Shown: positions 35,464 to 46,694, counted from the stretch's first letter. The stretch is 64,000 nucleotides of DNA from Conchiformibius steedae (GCF_014054725.1 NZ_CP059563.1:1019749-1083748), one strand, 5' to 3'. The notes: generated from the letters alone by a model not told the origin. Translations and numbers: made by a program.

Positions 35464-35805
35464 ATGGCGATACAAAACCCCGATGTCCGCCTAGATGATT
35501 GGCTGGCTGAAATGTATGAAGATGATTACTTTCCCGATTTTTTGGTGGATAAATGCAAAGCGGTTTTTGTAAACGTTTGCGAACGCATTGAAAGCGAACA
35601 GCCCGACAGCTTGGATGCTTTATATGCGATTACCCACGCAGCCACCGAGCAAATTAATGATTTGCAAGATGAGTTTGATGAAAACGACAGCGAAATTGAA
35701 ACGGCTGCCCGCGATTGTTTGGGCATGACCATGTATTATGTGGCACAAGCATACGGTTTTGATGATGCCGATTGTGAAGAATTGATTGCGCCGCGTGATT
35801 GGTAA
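35464..35805 (+). CDS. DUF5713 family protein between accB and accC
   Basis: 113 residues, very acidic, soluble. The pattern MYEDDYFPDFLVDKCKA, LYAITHAATEQINDL, EIETAARDCLGM and the end ELIAPRDW fits the DUF5713 family as I remember it. Function unknown. The ribosome site GGGTAGAAA is in place. Followed 33 bp later by a SUKH-like gene; the pair looks inserted in the fatty-acid operon. Confidence 0.75.
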   Translation: MAIQNPDVRLDDWLAEMYEDDYFPDFLVDKCKAVFVNVCERIESEQPDSLDALYAITHAATEQINDLQDEFDENDSEIETAARDCLGMTMYYVAQAYGFDDADCEELIAPRDW

Positions 35806-35838
35806 GTGTTCAAACGGCAGTCAATCAATAGGAAAAAC

Positions 35839-36459
35839 ATGATGACGTATTTGGATAACATGAAACGCTTTAAACAAGAAGTGGCAGGCACGGATAATCT
35901 GCCCCGCGACTTGGAAGTGCTGGCTTGGGCAACGATTACCGATGCAGGAACGCCGTTTGACGAATTGGGTTTGTTTGCCATTTTGCCTGATGAAAAAGAC
36001 GAATTGTTGGATGAATTGGTTTTTGGTCATGATTATTTGAGTGAAGACGAACGGGCAGACCCTGATATTCAAGCGAATATTGCTGCCGTTGAACAAGTTG
36101 CGCACATGATTACTTTTGTTGCCAGAGACGACGACGGCAATCTTTACGGCTATTGGCACGGCAAATCCAACCGTCCGCTTGAAGACGCGCCCATCGTGCA
36201 ATACGACACGGAAGGGCAGTTTGACATCATGCCCGGTGCATCGCTGACCGAAGCATTTGCCGCATGGTATTGTTATGATAATGATGAGTGGTTTGATGAA
36301 ATCAAACAAGGTTTTGCTGAATTGGACGTGGATTTTATCTGCGACAGTTGGCAAGCTGTTTACGATAGCGCGGAAGAGTGGGCGGACGACCCTGCAGAGC
36401 TGCATAATGAAATGTATGACGCCGAACGGGCGAAAAAAGGCTTGCCGCCGCTTAAATAA
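35839..36459 (+). CDS. SMI1/KNR4 (SUKH)-like protein between accB and accC
   Basis: 206 residues from the ATG at 35839 behind ATAGGAAAA. Strongly acidic. The middle (HMITFVARDDDGNLYGYWHG, IVQYDTEGQFDIMPG, LTEAFAAWYC) has the layout of SUKH domains, which often serve as immunity proteins against secreted toxins, although many have other roles. No toxin gene is adjacent. The assignment rests on pattern memory, not a search. Confidence 0.65.
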   Translation: MMTYLDNMKRFKQEVAGTDNLPRDLEVLAWATITDAGTPFDELGLFAILPDEKDELLDELVFGHDYLSEDERADPDIQANIAAVEQVAHMITFVARDDDGNLYGYWHGKSNRPLEDAPIVQYDTEGQFDIMPGASLTEAFAAWYCYDNDEWFDEIKQGFAELDVDFICDSWQAVYDSAEEWADDPAELHNEMYDAERAKKGLPPLK

Positions 36460-36462
36460 CGC

Positions 36463-36480
36463 TTTCAGGTAGCCTGAAAA
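36463..36480 (+). terminator. uptake-like palindrome between the SUKH gene and accC
   Basis: TTTCAGGTAGCCTGAAAA: TTTCAGG pairs with CCTGAAA around TAG. The reverse strand reads AGGCTACCTGAA, another known uptake dialect. Weak as a terminator. Confidence 0.4.
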
Positions 36481-36505
36481 ATATAAATAAATATTGGAAG
36501 TCAAT

Positions 36506-37867
36506 ATGTTAAAAAAAGTCCTTATTGCCAACCGTGGCGAAATCGCCCTGCGCGTGCTGCGTGCTTGCCGCGAAATGGGCATTGCCACCGTTGCCGTGCA
36601 TTCCGAAGCGGATAAAGACAGCCTGCATGTGAAGCTGGCAGACGAATCCGTCTGCATCGGACCTGCGCCGTCGCCGCAAAGTTATCTGTATATTCCCGCG
36701 CTGATTGCCGCCGCCGAAGTAACGGGCGCAGACGCGATTCACCCCGGTTACGGCTTTTTGGCGGAGAACGCCAGCTTTGCCGAACAGGTGGAACAGTCGG
36801 GCTTTACCTTTATCGGTCCGCGTGCCGACACCATCCGTTTGATGGGCGACAAGGTTTCCGCCAAAAAAGCCATGATTGAAGCGGGCGTACCGTGCGTGCC
36901 GGGTTCAGACGGCGCATTGCCCGACAACCCCGATGAAATCCTGAAAATTGCCGATAAAGTCGGTTTTCCCGTGATTATCAAGGCTTCAGGTGGCGGCGGC
37001 GGACGCGGTATGCGTGTGGTGGAAAAGAAAGCCGATTTGCTTAAAGCCGTGGAAATGACCAAAGCCGAAGCCGAAGCCGCATTTGGTAACCCTATGGTTT
37101 ATATGGAACGTTTTTTGCAAAAACCGCGCCATATTGAAATTCAGGTGTTGGCAGACGAACACGGCAACGCCATTTATCTGGGCGAGCGCGATTGTTCCAT
37201 GCAGCGCCGTCACCAAAAAATCATTGAAGAAGCCCCCGCGCCCTTTATTACCGAAGAAGAACGCCGCCGCATCGGCGAATCCTGCGCCGCTGCCTGCCGC
37301 CGTATCCGCTACCGTGGCGCAGGCACGTTTGAATTTTTGTATGAAGACGGCGAGTTTTTCTTTATTGAGATGAACACGCGCGTACAGGTGGAACATCCGA
37401 TTACCGAGCTGGTAACGGGCGTGGACATTGTGCAGGAACAACTGCGCGTGGCGGCGGGTATGCCCTTGTCGTATCGTCAGGAAGACATTGTTTTACAAGG
37501 TCATGCGTTTGAATGTCGCATCAATGCCGAAGACCCGTATAACTTTATTCCCAGCCCCGGTACGATTGAATCCTGCCATTTACCGGGGGGATTCGGTGTG
37601 CGCGTGGACAGCCATATTTATCAGGGCTACCGCATTCCGCCGAACTACGACAGCTTAATCGGCAAAATCTGCGTACACGGGCAAGACCGCGCCCAAGCCG
37701 TTGCCAAAATGCGCGTTGCCATGGACGAATTGGCGATTACGGGCATTAAAACCAATGCCGCGTTGCACCGCGATTTGTTCCGCGACCCCGATTTTGTCCA
37801 CGGCGGCGTAAGCATTCATTATTTGGAGCATTGGCTGGAAGAACGCAAAGCACGGTTAGCGAAATAA
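36506..37867 (+). CDS. accC: biotin carboxylase of acetyl-CoA carboxylase
   Basis: 453 residues. [20 protein letters not shown] start, ATP-grasp Gly loop [14 protein letters not shown], catalytic [14 protein letters not shown]. It carboxylates the biotin on AccB, in the first step of fatty-acid synthesis. The ATG at 36506 fits the family; the TTG at 36494 is rejected. Confidence 0.97.
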   Translation: MLKKVLIANRGEIALRVLRACREMGIATVAVHSEADKDSLHVKLADESVCIGPAPSPQSYLYIPALIAAAEVTGADAIHPGYGFLAENASFAEQVEQSGFTFIGPRADTIRLMGDKVSAKKAMIEAGVPCVPGSDGALPDNPDEILKIADKVGFPVIIKASGGGGGRGMRVVEKKADLLKAVEMTKAEAEAAFGNPMVYMERFLQKPRHIEIQVLADEHGNAIYLGERDCSMQRRHQKIIEEAPAPFITEEERRRIGESCAAACRRIRYRGAGTFEFLYEDGEFFFIEMNTRVQVEHPITELVTGVDIVQEQLRVAAGMPLSYRQEDIVLQGHAFECRINAEDPYNFIPSPGTIESCHLPGGFGVRVDSHIYQGYRIPPNYDSLIGKICVHGQDRAQAVAKMRVAMDELAITGIKTNAALHRDLFRDPDFVHGGVSIHYLEHWLEERKARLAK

Positions 37868-37882
37868 ATAATGGTTTAAATT

Positions 37883-37920
37883 AAACGGGTTGCCTGAATG
37901 GTTTTCAGACAACCCGTTTT
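37883..37920. terminator. terminator accC / alaS built from uptake-like sequences
   Basis: AAACGGGTTGCCTGAA (37883-37898) faces TTCAGACAACCCGTTTT (37904-37920), giving a strong stem with T-run between convergent genes. Confidence 0.85.
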
Positions 37921-37938
37921 GTATCAACAGCAGAAAAA

Positions 37939-40833
37939 TTACACCTTCTCTTTTACCCAATCTGCCGTTTGCACCAGCACTTGCGGTACATTCTCGGCAT
38001 CCGTGCCGCCCGCCTGCGCCAAATCGGGGCGACCGCCGCCTTTACCGCCCAGATGTTCCGCTGCCCATTTCACCAAATCGCCTGCTTTTACCTGCGCGGT
38101 TAAGGGCTTGGACACGCCCGCACACAGCGACACTTTGCCGCCGTTTACCGCCGCCAGCAACACCACCGCTTTATCGGATTGTCCCGTTAAATCGGTAACG
38201 ATTTCGCGCAATGCGCCCGCATCGGCATCAATTTGCGCCGCCACCAGCAAAGCACCGCCGATTGCCTGCGCCTGTGCCAACAGTTTTGCGCCTGCGTGTT
38301 TTGCCAGTTCGCCTTTGGCGGCGGCAAGCGATTTTTCCAACTGCTTGGTTTGCGCGGCGTTGGCTTGGATTTTCGCCAACACGTCTTTTTCGGTTTGCGC
38401 TTTCACTTCGGCAATAATGTGTTTTAACAGGGCTTCCTGTTGTTGAACGCGTGCCAACGCTGCTGCGCCGCACACGGCTTCCACACGGCGCACGCCTGCG
38501 GCAATGCCGCCTTCGCCGATGATTTTAAACAGCCCGATTTCGCCCGTCCGCGCCACGTGTGTACCGCCGCACAATTCGGTTGAGTAGTCGTCCATTTTGA
38601 CCACGCGCACCAAATCGCCGTATTTTTCGCCAAACAACATCATCGCGCCTGTTTTTTGCGCTTCTTCCAAAGACATGGTTTCCACGCGCACAGGCACGTT
38701 TGCCATAATCGCGGTATTGACGCGGCGTTCCACTTCGGCGATTTCGTCCGCCGTAATGGGCGCATGATGGGAAATATCAAAACGGGTCAGTTCGGCGTTT
38801 TGCAGCGAACCTTTTTGTTCAACGTGTGTGCCGAGTACGTCGCGCAGGGCTTGGTGCATCAGGTGGGTTACGCTGTGGTTGCGGGTGATGGCATCACGCA
38901 GGTCATTGTTTACATTGGCGGTCAGGGTTTGACCTGTTTTCAGGCTGCCTGAAACCACGCGACCTAAATGTCCGTGTACGGTGGCTTTGATTTTTTGGGT
39001 GTCTGCCACTTCAAACGTGCCGCTGTCGGCGTTTAAGCTGCCCACATCGCCCACTTGTCCGCCGCTTTCGGCGTAAAACGGGGTTTTGTCCAGAATCACA
39101 ATGCCGTTTTCGCCTTCGTGCAGTTCCGCCACTTCTGCGCCGTTGCGGTACAGTGCCAAGACGGTGGCTTCGCCCGTGCGTTGGCTGTAGCCTGTAAATT
39201 CGGTGTCTGCGCTGTGGTAGGCGATTTGCGAAGTATCGGCTTTGAAGTTTTGTGCGGCGCGTGCGCGTGCGCGTTGGGCTTCCATTTCGCGTTCAAAGCC
39301 TTCTGCGTCCAATTCAATGCCCAATTCGCGTGCCATATCGGCGGTTAAGTCGTAGGGGAAGCCGTAGGTGTCGTAGAGTTTGAACACGTGTTCGCCCGAC
39401 AAAATCATTTTGCTGTTGGCGATATTGTCGTTCAAATAGGCTTCCAATGCACTGACAAAGGCTTGTTCAGACGGGGAAACTTGTTTGGTTTCCACCACGT
39501 CGTGCAGGGAAACGGTAATGGTTTCGTTTAAGCGGTCGGCGGCACGGGGGCGGATAACGATTTGTTTGTCGCCGCCGTTAAAACGTGCCGATGCGCTAAA
39601 TTCGGTGTTGTCGGCGGTTTTTAACAGCAGGGGTTCGCCCACGCCGTCTTCAGGCAGCAGCGATTCCAGTTTCAGGAATTTCATGCCGTTTAAGACTTGG
39701 TTAAACAAGCCCATGCCTTTTTCTAAGGTTTCGCCAAAACGGATTTCTTCGCCGCGCAGGGCTTCCATAATTTGGGTTTGTTTTTCTTTTAATTCGGGGT
39801 AGGCATCGCCCATTTCTTTAGCCAAATCGGGAACGAGTTTGTAGAAAAAGGCTTGTTTTTGTCCGAGTTTGTAACCGTGGCGCACGGCGCGGCGGATAAT
39901 GCGGCGCAATACATAGCCGCGCCCTTCGTTAGAAGGTAACACGCCGTCGGCAATCAAAAAGGCGCAGGCGCGGATGTGGTCGGCAATCACTTTCAGACTG
40001 GGCACGTCTTCGCTGAACGGAACATTGGTTTCGCGGGCAGCGGCTTTGAGCAGGTTTTTAAACAAATCAATCTGATAATTGCTGTTTACATGTTGCATGA
40101 CGGCTGCCATGCGTTCCAAACCCATGCCCGTATCCACGCTGGGTTTGGGCAGGGGGTTCATATTGCCCTGTTCGTCGCGGTTGTACTGCATAAATACGCA
40201 GTTCCAAATCTCGATAAAACGGTCGCCGTCTTCTTCGGCACTGCCCGGAACGCCGCCCCAAATGTGTTCGCCGTGGTCGTAAAAGATTTCAGAGCAAGGA
40301 CCGCAAGGACCGGTATCGCCCATCTGCCAGAAGTTGTCGGAGGCATAACGTGCGCCTTTGTTATCGCCGATGCGGATGATTTTGTTTTCAGGCAGCCCGA
40401 TTTGGTCGCGCCAAATGGCATAGGCTTCTTCGTCTTCGGCATAGACGGTGGCAAGCAGTTTTTCTTTGGGCAGGTTCAGCCATTGTGGGGAAGTGAGAAA
40501 TTCCCATGCGAACTTAATGGCATCTTGTTTGAAGTAGTCGCCAAAGGAAAAATTGCCCATCATTTCAAAAAAGGTGTGGTGGCGGGCGGTGTAGCCGACG
40601 TTTTCCAAGTCGTTGTGCTTGCCGCCTGCGCGGACGCATTTTTGTGCGGTGGTGGCGCGGCTGTAGGGGCGTTGGTCAAAACCGAGAAAAACGTCTTTAA
40701 ATTGGTTCATGCCTGCGTTGGCAAACAGCAGGGTGGGGTCGTCGTGGGGAACGAGTGAGGACGAGGCGACAATCTGGTGTCCTTTGGATTCAAAAAATTT
40801 GAGGAATTTTTGGCGCAGTTCGGAAGTGTTCAT
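37939..40833 (-). CDS. alaS: alanyl-tRNA synthetase with an internal extra segment
   Basis: 964 residues, against about 875 in E. coli and meningococcus. Catalytic class II domain ([40 protein letters not shown]), editing domain with zinc ligands [11 protein letters not shown] and [13 protein letters not shown], and C-Ala domain. Between [13 protein letters not shown] and [16 protein letters not shown] there is an insert of about 85 residues (from [15 protein letters not shown] to [11 protein letters not shown]) not present in the standard enzyme. The start at 40833 ([14 protein letters not shown]) matches the family; the longer frame to 40971 is rejected. Confidence 0.95.
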   Translation of the reverse strand: MNTSELRQKFLKFFESKGHQIVASSSLVPHDDPTLLFANAGMNQFKDVFLGFDQRPYSRATTAQKCVRAGGKHNDLENVGYTARHHTFFEMMGNFSFGDYFKQDAIKFAWEFLTSPQWLNLPKEKLLATVYAEDEEAYAIWRDQIGLPENKIIRIGDNKGARYASDNFWQMGDTGPCGPCSEIFYDHGEHIWGGVPGSAEEDGDRFIEIWNCVFMQYNRDEQGNMNPLPKPSVDTGMGLERMAAVMQHVNSNYQIDLFKNLLKAAARETNVPFSEDVPSLKVIADHIRACAFLIADGVLPSNEGRGYVLRRIIRRAVRHGYKLGQKQAFFYKLVPDLAKEMGDAYPELKEKQTQIMEALRGEEIRFGETLEKGMGLFNQVLNGMKFLKLESLLPEDGVGEPLLLKTADNTEFSASARFNGGDKQIVIRPRAADRLNETITVSLHDVVETKQVSPSEQAFVSALEAYLNDNIANSKMILSGEHVFKLYDTYGFPYDLTADMARELGIELDAEGFEREMEAQRARARAAQNFKADTSQIAYHSADTEFTGYSQRTGEATVLALYRNGAEVAELHEGENGIVILDKTPFYAESGGQVGDVGSLNADSGTFEVADTQKIKATVHGHLGRVVSGSLKTGQTLTANVNNDLRDAITRNHSVTHLMHQALRDVLGTHVEQKGSLQNAELTRFDISHHAPITADEIAEVERRVNTAIMANVPVRVETMSLEEAQKTGAMMLFGEKYGDLVRVVKMDDYSTELCGGTHVARTGEIGLFKIIGEGGIAAGVRRVEAVCGAAALARVQQQEALLKHIIAEVKAQTEKDVLAKIQANAAQTKQLEKSLAAAKGELAKHAGAKLLAQAQAIGGALLVAAQIDADAGALREIVTDLTGQSDKAVVLLAAVNGGKVSLCAGVSKPLTAQVKAGDLVKWAAEHLGGKGGGRPDLAQAGGTDAENVPQVLVQTADWVKEKV

Positions 40834-40988
40834 GGTATTCCTTAAGTGGCAGCGCGGGCGTGCCGAATAAACAATCAAAAAACTTTTCCCTGCCGTTTGA
40901 GGCGGCGAAAAGGGCAGCTTATCATAGCACAGCCGCTGTTTTTCAGGTATATTTGCGCGTCTTACACACAATGAAAAGGAAAAAAACC

Positions 40989-41387
40989 ATGTTTCAAAAA
41001 CCCGAAGAAGTGATTATGGCGGTTTTGGCAGCGGCTTGGGTGGTATTGACTTATTTTTTGGCGGGCTGGTCGGGGGCAACGGCAAAATATGTTTTGCTGA
41101 TTACCGGTTTGACTGCGGGCTGGGCGGTGCTGGCGTTTTGGCTGTGGCGTACGGGTTGGGCGGATAAGCTGTGGCCGCTGCTGTTGGGCGGATTGGTGGC
41201 GTGCTGGTGGCCGTGGTTGGACGGTTTTGCGCTGCGCCATGTGGCGGCGGCATCGGCATCGGGCGACGTGCTGGTGGTGGGTAAGCCGTGGTATGCGTCT
41301 TGGCTGTTTAAAATGATTTTGGCGTTGTTGCCTGTGGTGGGCGGTTATGCCTACAAATGGCGTAAAGGTCAGAAACCGAAGTTTTAA
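40989..41387 (+). CDS. hypothetical inner-membrane protein
   Basis: 132 residues from the ATG at 40989 behind AAAAGGAAA. Three to four hydrophobic helices rich in Trp ([74 protein letters not shown]) and a basic C-terminus. I do not recognise the family with certainty. Divergent from alaS, with its own terminator. Confidence 0.8.
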   Translation: MFQKPEEVIMAVLAAAWVVLTYFLAGWSGATAKYVLLITGLTAGWAVLAFWLWRTGWADKLWPLLLGGLVACWWPWLDGFALRHVAAASASGDVLVVGKPWYASWLFKMILALLPVVGGYAYKWRKGQKPKF

Positions 41388-41390
41388 TGG

Positions 41391-41434
41391 AAAAAACCCG
41401 CTGTTCTCAAATTGGGGAACAGCGGGTTTTTTTA
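41391..41434. terminator. bidirectional terminator
   Basis: AACCCGCTGTTC pairs with GAACAGCGGGTT, with A-run and T-run on either side, between convergent genes. Confidence 0.9.
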
Positions 41435-41444
41435 TGGGCGTGGT

Positions 41445-41936
41445 TTATACGATTTCGGCTTTGGTAATTACCACGGGTTCAACGGGTACGTCGTCGTGAT
41501 AGCCGTGGTGTTTGGTGGCAACGGCTTCAATGGCATCCACCACATCAAACCCGTCTACCACTTCGCCAAACACGGCATAGCCCCAACCGGTCAGGCTCGG
41601 CTCGGTGTGGTTCAAAAAGGTGTTGTCTTTGGTGTTGATAAAAAACTGGGCAGACGCGCTGTGCGGGGCTTGGGTACGCGCCATGGCAATGGTGTATTTG
41701 TCGTTGCTCAAGCCGTTTTTTGCTTCGTTTTCAATGGGCGGACGGGTGGGTTTTTCGTTCATGTCGCTGTCCATGCCGCCGCCTTGAATCATAAAGTTTT
41801 TAATCACGCGGTGAAAAATCACGCCGTCGTAATGCCCGTCTTTAACGTATTGTTCAAAATTGGCGGCGGTAATCGGGGCTTTTTCGTGGTTCAGTTCCAA
41901 GCTGATTACGCCGAAATTGGTATGCAGTTTAATCAT
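41445..41936 (-). CDS. ppiB: cyclophilin-type peptidyl-prolyl isomerase
   Basis: 163 residues, no signal peptide, so cytoplasmic PpiB. Landmarks [38 protein letters not shown], and [15 protein letters not shown]. It speeds proline isomerisation in folding proteins. Single gene, 38 bp after the M48 lipoprotein gene on the same strand. Confidence 0.95.
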   Translation of the reverse strand: MIKLHTNFGVISLELNHEKAPITAANFEQYVKDGHYDGVIFHRVIKNFMIQGGGMDSDMNEKPTRPPIENEAKNGLSNDKYTIAMARTQAPHSASAQFFINTKDNTFLNHTEPSLTGWGYAVFGEVVDGFDVVDAIEAVATKHHGYHDDVPVEPVVITKAEIV

Positions 41937-41974
41937 GGTTTAATCCTTAAATCAGGTGGTTAAAGTGGTTTAAC

Positions 41975-42751
41975 TTATTTTGCGCCTATGCTTTGGCGGT
42001 AAAGGGGCATCACTTTGGGCAGTTCGTTTTGCAGGTTTCTGATGCGTTCGTTGTTGGTGGGGTGGGTGGATAAAATTTTGGTAAATACGTCGTTGTTATT
42101 GCTTAAACGGTTCATTTTTTGCCATACGGTAACGGCGGCTTCGGGGTTGTAGCCCGCTTGTGCCATCAGGCGCATACCGCCGATATCGGCTTCGCGCTCG
42201 GCATCGCGGCTGAAGGGTTTGTCCAAGCCCAAATTCACCGCCAAACCCAAGCCTGTGTCAATCAGGTTGCCGTCCACGCCTGTGGTGGCCTGTAAAATAC
42301 CGCTGCCGATTTGCGCTGCCAAGCCAATGCCGAAATTGCGGTTGGATTCTTTTTTGGTGTGTTCCAACAGGGCATGGGTCATTTCATGCCCGACAATGGC
42401 GGCGATTTCGTCGTCGTTGAGCTTAAGTTTTTCGACAATGCCTGTGTAAACCGCCATTTTACCGCCCGGCATCGCCCATGCGTTCAGTTCGTTGTCGCGG
42501 AATACGGTCATTTCCCATTGAAAGGGGTGTCCGGTGCGGTTGGCAGCATCGGCATGGGGAACAAGACGGCGGAACACGGTGTGTACGCGCTTGGCGGTGA
42601 CAGATTGGGTGTCAACTTGCCCTTTTTTGGCGGCGGCAGCCACCATGCCGCGGTATTCGTTGGCGGATTCGGCGTTCAGTCCCGCGCTGTCGGTAACGGC
42701 GCAGGCGCTTAATGAAAGCATCAGGGCGGTAAACAGGGCAGCGCGTTTCAT
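41975..42751 (-). CDS. M48-family metalloprotease lipoprotein
   Basis: 258 residues. Lipoprotein signal MKRAALFTALMLSLSAC; zinc motif HEMTH in IAAIVGHEMTHALLEH; third ligand region DAEREADIGGMRLMAQAGY. Similar to E. coli LoiP (YggG) and other outer-membrane-associated M48 proteases used in envelope quality control. The start has GGAAAAG just upstream. Confidence 0.92.
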   Translation of the reverse strand: MKRAALFTALMLSLSACAVTDSAGLNAESANEYRGMVAAAAKKGQVDTQSVTAKRVHTVFRRLVPHADAANRTGHPFQWEMTVFRDNELNAWAMPGGKMAVYTGIVEKLKLNDDEIAAIVGHEMTHALLEHTKKESNRNFGIGLAAQIGSGILQATTGVDGNLIDTGLGLAVNLGLDKPFSRDAEREADIGGMRLMAQAGYNPEAAVTVWQKMNRLSNNNDVFTKILSTHPTNNERIRNLQNELPKVMPLYRQSIGAK

Positions 42752-42994
42752 TTTGGCTTTTCCTTTTCTTTTTTAAAGTGATTTTTAAATGTAAATAAAG
42801 GGAAATCAGGGCGGGGCAAAACAAGTCCCGCAAACGGCTTGCCACTATATCATAAAATGCCGCTGCCAACCGAAAAACCACACCTGAAACCGCTTTGCGC
42901 GGGGCTGCGGTTACAAATCGGGGTAAAGCTGTTACCATAACCGCCGCCGCAGAAGCGATTGCTGCGGCATGGACAACCAAAAAGGAATCCCCTG

Positions 42995-43414
42995 ATGAAA
43001 ACCCGTTTTACCCTTGCCGCAGGCGCAGCGTGTTTGAGTGCGTGTGCTGCGGTTTCCGCGCCCCAGCCTACTGCTTTGCACGGCGATTGGCAGGTGCTGC
43101 GTTTGGCGGGTGCGCCCGCATCGGCGCAAACCCGTTTGTCGTTTGACCACGAAGCCCATTTTTCCGCCACCGCAGGCTGCAACACCATTTTTGGCAGCTA
43201 TCGTGTGGACAACAACCGTTTAACCTTACCGCCTGCCGCTTCCACTTTAAAAGCCTGTGATGAAGCCCTGATGGCGCAGGAAAGCCGTTTGCACACCGTA
43301 TTGGCAAACATCAACGGCGCGGTTTTTCACATTGAGCAAAACCGCCTGCGCATTCTCGACAAACGCGCCCGCCCTGTGCTGGAAGCGCAACGCCTGAACG
43401 GAGACACACCGTGA
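42995..43414 (+). CDS. META-domain lipoprotein (HslJ-like)
   Basis: 139 residues from the ATG at 42995 behind AAGGAATCC. Signal peptide with lipobox LSAC at about residue 17, then a META domain: LHGDWQVLRLAGAP, ATAGCNTIFGSYRV, LTLPPAASTLKAC. META proteins such as HslJ are linked to heat and novobiocin tolerance. Its stop overlaps the GTG start of hldA by 4 bp, so it is coupled to heptose synthesis genes. Confidence 0.9.
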   Translation: MKTRFTLAAGAACLSACAAVSAPQPTALHGDWQVLRLAGAPASAQTRLSFDHEAHFSATAGCNTIFGSYRVDNNRLTLPPAASTLKACDEALMAQESRLHTVLANINGAVFHIEQNRLRILDKRARPVLEAQRLNGDTP

Positions 43415-44505
43415 GCCAACGCCCGAATTTTACCCAACGCAAAAACAATGTCTTGCCCATACACCGCCGCAGCGTGCCTGCCACAGGCGTAGCCACTGCT
43501 GAAGTACCGCAGCAGCCATCGTCTGACCCCATTGCCGCCAAGCCTAGCAAATTGCGCGTTCCCGCCCGCCAAGACCTGCAAAACGCCAATGTGTTGGTGG
43601 TGGGTGATGTGATGCTGGACCGCTATTGGTTTGGGGAAGTGTCGCGCATTTCCCCCGAAGCACCTGTTCCCGTTGCCAAAATCGACAAAACCGACCACCG
43701 TGCGGGTGGGGCTGCCAACGTTGCCCGCAATATCGCCGCCTTGGGCGGAAAAGCCGCGCTGTTGGCAGTGGTGGGCGAAGACGAAGCCGCCGACATTTTG
43801 GAAAAACTGATGGAAAAAAGCGATGTGCAAAGCCATTTGCACCGCAGCAGTGCCATCGCCACCACCCTGAAAATGCGCGTATTGGCACGCAACCAACAAT
43901 TGATACGGCTGGATTTTGAAAATACCCCCGACCCCGACAGCCTCAACCGCGTTTACCAGCAATATCTCGCCCTGATGCCCCAATACGACGTGGTGATTCT
44001 GTCCGATTACGGCAAAGGCGTATTGACCCACATTGCCGCCATGATTCAAGCCGCGCGTGCAGCAGGCAAACCCGTTTTGATTGACCCCAAAGGCAGCGAC
44101 TACCGCAAATACTGCGGTGCCAGCCTGCTCACGCCTAATCGCAACGAACTGAAAGAAATCATCGGTACATGGCACAGCGAAGACGAACTCGCCCAAAAAG
44201 CCCACACCCTGCGCCGTCAGCTGGATTTAGATGCATTACTGCTGACCCGCAGCGAAGAAGGCATGAGTTTGTATCGCGAAGAGCAAACCGACCACCAGCC
44301 CACCCGCGCCCAAGAAGTGTTTGACGTATCGGGTGCAGGCGACACCGTGATTGCCGCCATGGGTTTGAGTTTGGCAGCAGGTTGTACTTTGCCCGAAGCC
44401 ATGCACATCGCCAACGCCGCCGCTGGTGTGGTGGTAGCAAAACTGGGAACTGCCGTGTGCAGTTTGGACGAATTGCACGCCGCCCTGTCGCGCGAAACCG
44501 CCTAA
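43411..44505 (+). CDS. hldA: D-glycero-beta-D-manno-heptose-7-phosphate kinase
   Basis: 364 residues, starting with GTG inside the META gene stop. About 50 disordered residues precede the PfkB-type kinase domain ([41 protein letters not shown], catalytic [11 protein letters not shown]). It lacks the C-terminal nucleotidyltransferase of E. coli HldE, so it is the split RfaE/HldA form; the transferase must be elsewhere. It works in ADP-heptose synthesis for lipooligosaccharide core. Followed by hldD. Confidence 0.93.
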   Translation: MSQRPNFTQRKNNVLPIHRRSVPATGVATAEVPQQPSSDPIAAKPSKLRVPARQDLQNANVLVVGDVMLDRYWFGEVSRISPEAPVPVAKIDKTDHRAGGAANVARNIAALGGKAALLAVVGEDEAADILEKLMEKSDVQSHLHRSSAIATTLKMRVLARNQQLIRLDFENTPDPDSLNRVYQQYLALMPQYDVVILSDYGKGVLTHIAAMIQAARAAGKPVLIDPKGSDYRKYCGASLLTPNRNELKEIIGTWHSEDELAQKAHTLRRQLDLDALLLTRSEEGMSLYREEQTDHQPTRAQEVFDVSGAGDTVIAAMGLSLAAGCTLPEAMHIANAAAGVVVAKLGTAVCSLDELHAALSRETA

Positions 44506-44525
44506 AAAAGAAAAGGAAAATCCTT

Positions 44526-45530
44526 ATGACCGTTATCGTAACCGGTGCTGCGGGCTTTATCGGCAGCAACATCGTCCGCGCCCTTAATCGCCGCGGCATT
44601 ACCGACATCATCGCCGTTGATAATTTAAGCCGCAGCGGAAAATTCCATAATTTAAGCGATTGCGACATCGCCCATTATTTGGACAAACACGAATTTATCC
44701 GCCAAGTGCGCGGACATATTTTCCCCTATCACAACATCCGCGCCGTGTTCCACCAAGGCGCGTGTTCCGACACCATGAACCACGACGGCGTGTATATGAT
44801 GGATAATAACTATCAGTATTCGCTGGATTTATTAGATTGGTGTCAAGACGAAGGTATTGCCTTTATTTACGCTTCCAGCGCCGCCGTGTATGGCAAAGGC
44901 ACAACTTTCCGCGAAGAACCCGAATACGAACGCCCCTTAAATATTTACGGTTATTCCAAATTTTTGTTTGACCGTGTGGTGTCGCGGCGTTTGGAAGCGG
45001 GTATGCGTTCGCAAGTGGTGGGACTGCGTTATTTTAATGTGTACGGTGCGCGTGAACAGCACAAAGGACGCATGGCATCGGTGGCGTTTCATCACTTTCA
45101 CCAATACCGCAATCACGGCTATGTAGAATTGTTTGGCGGCTGGGACGGTTATGAAGACGGCGCACAACAGCGCGATTTTGTCAGCGTGGAAGACGTTGCC
45201 GAAGTGAATTTGTTTTTCCTAGACCACCCCGAACAATCAGGTATTTACAATTTGGGTACGGGGCGCAGCCAAACCTTTAACGATTTGGCGGTGGCAACGG
45301 TAAATGCCTGTCGTGTGGCAGACGGTTTGCCTGCCTTGGAATTGGACGAATTGGTCAAACAAGAATTGGTGCGCTACAAACCCTTCCCCGATGAATTAAA
45401 AGGCAAATACCAGAGCTTTACCGAGGCAGACATCGGTAAATTACGCGCAGCGGGTTATACTGCGCCGTTTTATGATGTTAATGAAGGGGTTAGCCGCTAT
45501 GTGTATTGGCTGATGACGCATCAGGTTTAA
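44526..45530 (+). CDS. hldD: ADP-L-glycero-D-manno-heptose 6-epimerase
   Basis: 334 residues. NAD(P)-binding [25 protein letters not shown], catalytic [28 protein letters not shown]. Last step of ADP-heptose synthesis. ATG at 44526 behind AAAAGGAAAATCC, 20 bp after hldA. Its 3' end overlaps the convergent radC by 41 bp. Confidence 0.97.
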   Translation: MTVIVTGAAGFIGSNIVRALNRRGITDIIAVDNLSRSGKFHNLSDCDIAHYLDKHEFIRQVRGHIFPYHNIRAVFHQGACSDTMNHDGVYMMDNNYQYSLDLLDWCQDEGIAFIYASSAAVYGKGTTFREEPEYERPLNIYGYSKFLFDRVVSRRLEAGMRSQVVGLRYFNVYGAREQHKGRMASVAFHHFHQYRNHGYVELFGGWDGYEDGAQQRDFVSVEDVAEVNLFFLDHPEQSGIYNLGTGRSQTFNDLAVATVNACRVADGLPALELDELVKQELVRYKPFPDELKGKYQSFTEADIGKLRAAGYTAPFYDVNEGVSRYVYWLMTHQV

Positions 45531-46200
45531 GCCAGCCTTGTTGCACAAACGACACGGTTTGCCCTGCGGTAACGATAAAATGGTCCAGTAGGGCAATATC
45601 CAATAATGCCAAACCTGCTTGCAGTTTGCGAGTAAAAGCGTGGTCGGCTGGGGAAGCTTGAGGGTTGCCCGATGGGTGGTTGTGGGCAAAGATGACGGCG
45701 GCGGCGTGGTGGTGTAGGGCGTATTTGGCGATTTCGCCGCTGTAAACGGTGCTTTCGGAAACGCTGCCGCGTGCCATTTCGCGGCAGGCAAGCAGGCGGT
45801 TTTGTGCGTCTAACAGCAGTACCAACGCCACTTCTACGGCTTCGTGTCCCAAGCGCAGGCGCAAATAATCGCCCACGGTGTCGGGGTGGTCAAATACGGG
45901 GGTTTGGCGCAGTTGTTCGCCTAAAATGCGTTTGCCGATTTCGCGGACGGCGGAAAATTGAGCAAACGATGCCAAGCCCATGCCTTTGTGTTGCGATAAT
46001 TGGGGGTAGGGTGCGCTCATCACGCCGCGCAAACTGCCAAATTGCTGAATCAGTGAACGCGCTAAATCTACGGCACTCATGCCTTGTGTGCCAACGCGCA
46101 GTAAAATGGCGAGTAATTCGGCATCGCTTAAGGCTTCTGCGCCGCGTTCCAGCAGTTTTTCGCGGGGACGTTCGTTTTCGTTCCAGTGTTTGATGCTCAT
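45490..46200 (-). CDS. radC: RadC family JAB-domain protein
   Basis: 236 residues. N-terminal helix-hairpin region ([27 protein letters not shown]) and a C-terminal JAMM-type domain with [16 protein letters not shown]. Despite the name a DNA repair role is doubtful for the family. The last 14 residues are read from sequence overlapping the end of hldD. Confidence 0.93.
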   Translation of the reverse strand: MSIKHWNENERPREKLLERGAEALSDAELLAILLRVGTQGMSAVDLARSLIQQFGSLRGVMSAPYPQLSQHKGMGLASFAQFSAVREIGKRILGEQLRQTPVFDHPDTVGDYLRLRLGHEAVEVALVLLLDAQNRLLACREMARGSVSESTVYSGEIAKYALHHHAAAVIFAHNHPSGNPQASPADHAFTRKLQAGLALLDIALLDHFIVTAGQTVSFVQQGWLKPDASSANTHSG

Positions 46201-46209
46201 GATATTGGG

Positions 46210-46246
46210 AAAAACGCGGTTTTCCGTTTAATCGGGAAACCGCGTT
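46210..46246 (-). terminator. terminator between the YidB-like gene and radC
   Basis: On the minus strand AACGCGGTTT pairs with AAACCGCGTT, followed by five T. Confidence 0.85.
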
Positions 46247-46268
46247 GGCGTGTGTGTGTTAAATGGGC

Positions 46269-46694
46269 TTATTTTTTTAAGAAATTGTTAATCAGCATAC
46301 CGGCAATGTCGTCCAAACCGAAACCGTTGGCATCGGCAGCGTTGCCGTTGGGGGTAAGCCCGTTAACGATTTGGGGCAGGTATTGTGCCAGCAGGTTGCC
46401 TGCTTGGTTCACGTCCAAACCGACTTTGGCGGCGGCTTCTTGCAGGTTGCCGCCCAAGGCGTTTTGAATTTGTGCGGCATCGGCGGGGGCGTTGGCACCG
46501 TTGCCAATCCAGCTTTGTACGGTGTCGGCAAGATTGCCTTGCTGTAATTGTCCCAGCAGTGCGCCAACGTTGCCGCCGTTTTGTTCAATCAGTTGTTTAA
46601 CCAAATCTACGGCTTGAATTTGTCCGTTGCCGTCGGTGTCTTTGAGCAGGGCGGCTGCGCCTGCCAGTGAAGTAATGGAATCCAGCAAACCCAT
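46269..46694 (-). CDS. YidB/DUF937-like protein
   Basis: 141 residues, Gly/Asn/Gln-rich: MGLLDSITSLAGAAALLKD, LLGQLQQGNLADTVQSWIG, then VGLDVNQAGNLLAQYLPQIVNGLTP. This matches the YidB (DUF937) family of small soluble proteins of unknown function. GAAAGA lies upstream of the ATG. Divergent from pyrF. Confidence 0.9.
   Translation of the reverse strand: MGLLDSITSLAGAAALLKDTDGNGQIQAVDLVKQLIEQNGGNVGALLGQLQQGNLADTVQSWIGNGANAPADAAQIQNALGGNLQEAAAKVGLDVNQAGNLLAQYLPQIVNGLTPNGNAADANGFGLDDIAGMLINNFLKK

Noticed and set aside
40834..40971. 46-residue N-terminal extension of AlaS
   Set aside because: The conserved AlaRS N-terminus begins at 40833 and the extension lies in the divergent promoter region.
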